Assembly: GCF_000720425.1 (NCBI RefSeq)
Contig: NZ_JOAJ01000005.1
Span: 496,001-560,000, forward strand
DNA: 64,000 nucleotides
Direction: 5' to 3'
Source: Nocardia rhamnosiphila NBRC 108938
Lineage (GTDB): Bacteria; Actinomycetota; Actinomycetes; Mycobacteriales; Mycobacteriaceae
Part shown: positions 61,142 to 64,000 of the stretch, piece after piece
Layout of the letters: each line of letters opens with the position of its first letter
Numbering within the stretch: the first letter of the stretch is position 1
Program-made: the position numbers and the translations under genes
The notes under the pieces: generated by a model
The model's database searches: none
Told to the model about the DNA's origin: nothing
What the model saw: the letters and a program-made list of their open reading frames with translations, nothing else

Positions 61142-61621
61142 TTAACTGAAGTTGTTTCCGGGGCCTACGTTCCGGCTGTTGCGGGTGCGCAGGGCGTGTA
61201 CGTACTCCTCCGGGGCGCCCGCCTTCTCGGCGGCGTCGGCCATCACGCCGATATAACGCGCCGACGGGAGTCCGCCTTCGTAGGCGTCGAGGACGTACAG
61301 CCAGGCGAGGATCGGGTCGCTGCCGCTTCCGGGACTGGGGGTCACGCGGAGCCGGATCTTGCGGTGGATTCCGAAATCGGATCCCTCCCAACGGTCGAGC
61401 CGCTGCTCGTCCTCGGGCGAGACGTCGTAGAGCACGACGAAGACCCGGGAGCCGGGTTCTTCCACGACGGTGGCGAGCGGACCTTCCCAGCCGATGTCGT
61501 CCCCGCTGAAGGTGAGGCGCCAGCCCTCCAGCCAGCCCGTCCCGGACATGGGGGAGTGCGGACAGCGCTCGAGCATCTGGGTCGAATCCATATTGGACCC
61601 GTAGGCAGCGTAGATCGGCAC
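61142..61621 (-). CDS. Gamma-glutamylcyclotransferase-fold protein (Rv3304-like)
   Basis: A 159-residue protein. YAAYGSNMDSTQM at the start is the substrate-binding YGSN motif of the gamma-glutamylcyclotransferase fold, and VFVVLYDVSPEDEQRLDRWE carries the conserved acidic region. It occupies the position of Rv3304 beside lpdA. The substrate is unknown. It has a GTG start at 61621. Its stop is flush with repeat copy 2. Confidence 0.88.
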   Translation of the reverse strand: MPIYAAYGSNMDSTQMLERCPHSPMSGTGWLEGWRLTFSGDDIGWEGPLATVVEEPGSRVFVVLYDVSPEDEQRLDRWEGSDFGIHRKIRLRVTPSPGSGSDPILAWLYVLDAYEGGLPSARYIGVMADAAEKAGAPEEYVHALRTRNSRNVGPGNNFS

Positions 61622-61886
61622 ACCGGCAGCTTAGTTGTGTGCTCGCTCTCACCGGTACGGGGCGTCGTAAATCGCGTTCCGGGATGTGCTTCTGGCCGCC
61701 GGCGGGCCGGTGCGACCAGGCCGGGAGCGGGAGCGGGACGCGCGCCGGGCTGCCTCCGGCGGCGCCGCGGTCCTGCGCGGAATGCCGATGGGGTGCGCTC
61801 GGCAGCACCTACTAGGCTGGTCTCGGCGAGTGAAGGCCGCGAAGCTGCCGCGCGCCGCGCGCGGGTGATTAGGACAAGGGGAATGT

Positions 61887-63290
61887 ATGACCCGCATTGC
61901 GATCATCGGTGGCGGACCGGCAGGCTACGAAGCGGCGCTGGTCGCGGCCCAGCACGGGGCGCAGGTGGTGCTGATCGATTCCGACGGTATCGGCGGGGCA
62001 TGTGTGCTCTGGGATTGTGTGCCGTCGAAGACCTTCATCGCCTCCACCGGTGTTCGGACCGATCTGCGGCGCTCCCGGAACCTGGGGATCACGCTCGACC
62101 CGAGCCAGGCCGAGGTGCGGTTGCCGGAGGTCAACGAGCGGGTGAAGGCGCTGGCGCTGGCACAGTCCTCGGATATCCGGTCCAAGTTGCAGGCGGCGGG
62201 GGTGCGGGTGCTGCCGGGTCGGGGCCGGCTGGCGGGTCCGGGATCGGGCCGGGCGACGCATCAGGTCGTGGTGTCGTTCCCGGACGCGACCGAGGAGACC
62301 GTCGAGGCGGAGGTGGTGCTGATCGCCACCGGTGCCTCCCCGCGAGTGCTGCCCGGGGCCGAGCCGGACGGGGAGCGGATCCTGAACTGGCGGCAGCTCT
62401 ACGATCTGCCGGAGCTGCCGGAGACGCTGGTGGTGGTCGGTTCCGGGGTGACCGGTGCCGAATTCGTCTCCGCGTACACGGAAATGGGCGTGCGGGTGAT
62501 CCTGGTGTCCAGCCGGGACCGGGTGCTGCCCGGGGAGGACGCGGATGCCGCGCTGGTGCTGGAGGACGCCTTCGCCGAACGCGGCGTGGAACTGGTGAAG
62601 CACGCGCGGGCCGACAAGGTGGAGCGCACGGGTGATTCGGTACTGGTCACCCTGGCCGACGGCCGTACGGTGTCGGGTTCGCACGCGTTGATGACCGTCG
62701 GATCCACGCCGAACACCGGTGGGCTGGGCCTGGAACAGGCCGGTATCGAACTGGACCGCGGCGGATACCTGCGGGTGGACCGGGTCTCGCGGACCGGGGT
62801 TCCCGGTGTCTACGCCGCGGGTGACTGCACCGGTCTGTTGCCGCTGGCCTCGGTGGCCGCCATGCAGGGCCGGATCGCCATGTACCACGCGCTGGGTGAA
62901 GGAGTCAGCCCGATCCGGCTCAAAACGGTGGCCTCGGCGGTGTTCACCCGCCCGGAGATCGCGACCGTGGGGGTGAGCCAGACGGCCATCGACAACGGGG
63001 AGACCCCGGCGCGCACGGTGATGCTGCCGCTGAACACCAATCCGCGGGCGAAGATGTCGGGTCTGCGTCGTGGTTTCGTCAAGATTTTCTGCCGACCGGC
63101 GACGGGTGTGGTCATCGGCGGTGTGGTGGTCGCCCCGATCGCCTCGGAGCTGATTCTGCCGATCGCGCTGGCGGTCCAGAACAATCTGACGGTCAACGAT
63201 CTGGCACAGACCTTTTCGGTGTACCCCTCGCTCACCGGCTCGGTCATGGAGGCCGCCCGCCAGCTCATGCGCCACGACGACCTCGGCTGA
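61887..63290 (+). CDS. lpdA: NAD(P)H-quinone dehydrogenase LpdA
   Basis: A 467-residue two-dinucleotide-domain flavoprotein. FAD binds at IAIIGGGPAGYEAA, NAD(P)H near VVVGSGVTGAEFVSAY, and AAGDCTGLLPLASVA closes the FAD site. A C39-x4-C44 pair is present, but the C-terminal His-Glu pair of true lipoamide dehydrogenases is replaced (YPSLTGSVMEA). This supports the quinone-reductase role of mycobacterial LpdA. AAGGGG precedes ATG 61887. It is divergent from the Rv3304-like gene. Confidence 0.93.
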   Translation: MTRIAIIGGGPAGYEAALVAAQHGAQVVLIDSDGIGGACVLWDCVPSKTFIASTGVRTDLRRSRNLGITLDPSQAEVRLPEVNERVKALALAQSSDIRSKLQAAGVRVLPGRGRLAGPGSGRATHQVVVSFPDATEETVEAEVVLIATGASPRVLPGAEPDGERILNWRQLYDLPELPETLVVVGSGVTGAEFVSAYTEMGVRVILVSSRDRVLPGEDADAALVLEDAFAERGVELVKHARADKVERTGDSVLVTLADGRTVSGSHALMTVGSTPNTGGLGLEQAGIELDRGGYLRVDRVSRTGVPGVYAAGDCTGLLPLASVAAMQGRIAMYHALGEGVSPIRLKTVASAVFTRPEIATVGVSQTAIDNGETPARTVMLPLNTNPRAKMSGLRRGFVKIFCRPATGVVIGGVVVAPIASELILPIALAVQNNLTVNDLAQTFSVYPSLTGSVMEAARQLMRHDDLG

Positions 63291-63669
63291 GTTCTCGGCG
63301 GCGCCGGTGGGTACGGGTATGAATACCGGCCCGTCCGGGAAATGCGGCCGTAATCGAAAATCGCTTGCCCGAATCGGCCCGAGTTCCTGGTCGCGTCACT
63401 GCTTTTTCACCCGCGTTTCACCCGTGAGTGTTCCTGCCCGTGGTGAGTTTTCGTCACATTGCCGGAATTGCTCGAGTGTGGTTCACTTCCGAGGCAGAGA
63501 TGCGATCGACGGGCGGTCGTGGAGTTTGGTGCCGGGGGGTTCGTCCTTTCGGACTCGGACAGCGAACGGCCCACTATCGGGTGAACCGCTGGAGTTCGTG
63601 TCTCGGATGAGACGGAACTGGACGCGGACCGCAGGTGGCGCCGCATCCGGGAAAGGGATTGGGCGAAAA
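63291..63669. other. Intergenic region lpdA to the Pro/Gln-rich secreted protein
   Basis: About 380 nt without a supported gene. AT-richer segments at 63330-63500 probably hold the promoter of the downstream gene. No strong terminator hairpin was found after lpdA. Confidence 0.4.
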
Positions 63670-64000
63670 GTGAAACATCGTAAGCCGAACCGGGCGGGCC
63701 GGGCGGTGGCGAGCACTTCGCTGCCTCTTGCGACTGCCGCGGCCATGGCCATTTTCGCGTCGCCGGCGGGGGCCGTTCCGAGCGACCAGCCGGCTACCCC
63801 GACGACGCCGGTGCCCGCGCCTTCGCAGCCGGGTACGAATAATCAGCAGCAGCCCGGCACCGAGGGCCAGCAGAACGGGCCGGAGACCACGCCGAGCCAG
63901 CCCGGTGTGCAGAACAACGAGGAAAAGCCGGAGAGCAGCCCGACTCCGAGCCCGAGCCAGCCCGGTGTCACCACCCCGGAGCAGGGTCAGGACGATCAGG
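63670..64000 (+). CDS. Secreted Pro/Gln/Thr-rich protein (3' end outside the window)
   Basis: GTG 63670 opens a frame that stays open to the window edge (110 codons). A basic start (VKHRKPNRAGRA) is followed by a hydrophobic segment and AAMAIFASPAGA-V, a typical Sec signal with cleavage near residue 36. The mature start is a low-complexity linker with repeated PSQPG units and many Gln, Asn and Thr. A catalytic or binding domain probably follows beyond the window. The function is unknown. Confidence 0.7.
   Translation, partial: MKHRKPNRAGRAVASTSLPLATAAAMAIFASPAGAVPSDQPATPTTPVPAPSQPGTNNQQQPGTEGQQNGPETTPSQPGVQNNEEKPESSPTPSPSQPGVTTPEQGQDDQ

Noticed and set aside
60390-61808. Long minus-strand frame across the M20 gene end, the repeats and the Rv3304-like gene
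   Set aside because: It is open mainly because of GC bias, contains both structured repeats and is antisense or out of frame to two supported genes. Only the short spacer part looks coding-like.
61887-63290. Dihydrolipoamide dehydrogenase of a 2-oxoacid dehydrogenase complex
   Set aside because: The conserved His-x-Pro-His/Glu C-terminal active site of lipoamide dehydrogenases is missing, as in the quinone reductase LpdA.

Overview
The window is high-GC DNA with GTG/TTG starts, dense co-oriented genes and 1-4 nt stop/start overlaps. It looks like a Nocardia-type member of the Mycobacteriales. Several blocks keep the gene order of Mycobacterium tuberculosis around Rv3303c-Rv3370c: dnaE2, a SpoU-type methylase, icd, metX, trpS, a YihY/BrkB protein, dacB, add-deoA-cdd, sdhCDAB, an Rv3311-like protein, upp, pmmB, punA, an M20 hydrolase, an Rv3304-like protein and lpdA. 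Species-level placement is inference; no rRNA or tRNA gene was seen.

0-9.2 kb: a SIS-domain isomerase-like protein, an EmrB/QacA-type exporter, a class C beta-lactamase-fold hydrolase, an SDR-TetR pair with a palindromic operator, then a small helical protein and dnaE2 behind two near-consensus LexA/SOS boxes. A perfect 15-bp hairpin lies just inside dnaE2. 9.2-14.5 kb: small membrane protein, Hsp18 and a companion gene, DUF4349 lipoprotein, YggU-like protein, tRNA methylase, amino-acid permease. 14.5-19.8 kb: a complete STM4011-STM4015-type operon (two radical SAM proteins, a sulfatase-like hydrolase, an ATP-grasp-like protein, a leucine-rich repeat protein), preceded by an unannotated 30-codon ORF. 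It resembles a peptide-modification locus of unknown product. 20-29 kb: a DUF6745 pair, DUF3017, metX behind a SAM-IV riboswitch and two overlapping mini-ORFs (metY is absent), icd, an acyl-CoA dehydrogenase, an exonuclease III-like protein, and a secreted RNase with its barstar inhibitor. 29-37.5 kb: TetR and MpaB-like oxygenase, trpS, YihY, an MFS/ATP-grasp pair resembling a dipeptide ligase plus exporter, and dacB.

37.6-42.4 kb is a nucleoside-salvage block (add, deoA, a flavin monooxygenase, cdd) followed by a small protein resembling only the C-terminal half of GreA/Rnk. 43-49.2 kb holds sdhCDAB, with a possible IdeR/DtxR box and a strong terminator, and a Mn/Zn-type ABC importer behind a perfect 14-bp palindrome. 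49.2-55.4 kb holds RadC, an orphan VapB-like protein, the Rv3311-like acidic protein, and a YbaB/NlpC-P60/EspC-like set related to type VII secretion. That set is interrupted by a TnpB-only IS200/IS605-type element whose catalytic residues are intact and whose right end supplies the Shine-Dalgarno of the next gene. 55.5-63.3 kb returns to salvage and sugar-phosphate metabolism (upp, pmmB, punA), an enoyl-CoA hydratase-like gene, an M20 hydrolase, a gamma-glutamylcyclotransferase-like gene and lpdA. Between the last two groups sit two inverted copies of a structured repeat whose long stems differ in sequence but keep pairing. The right edge holds the start of a Pro/Gln-rich secreted protein.
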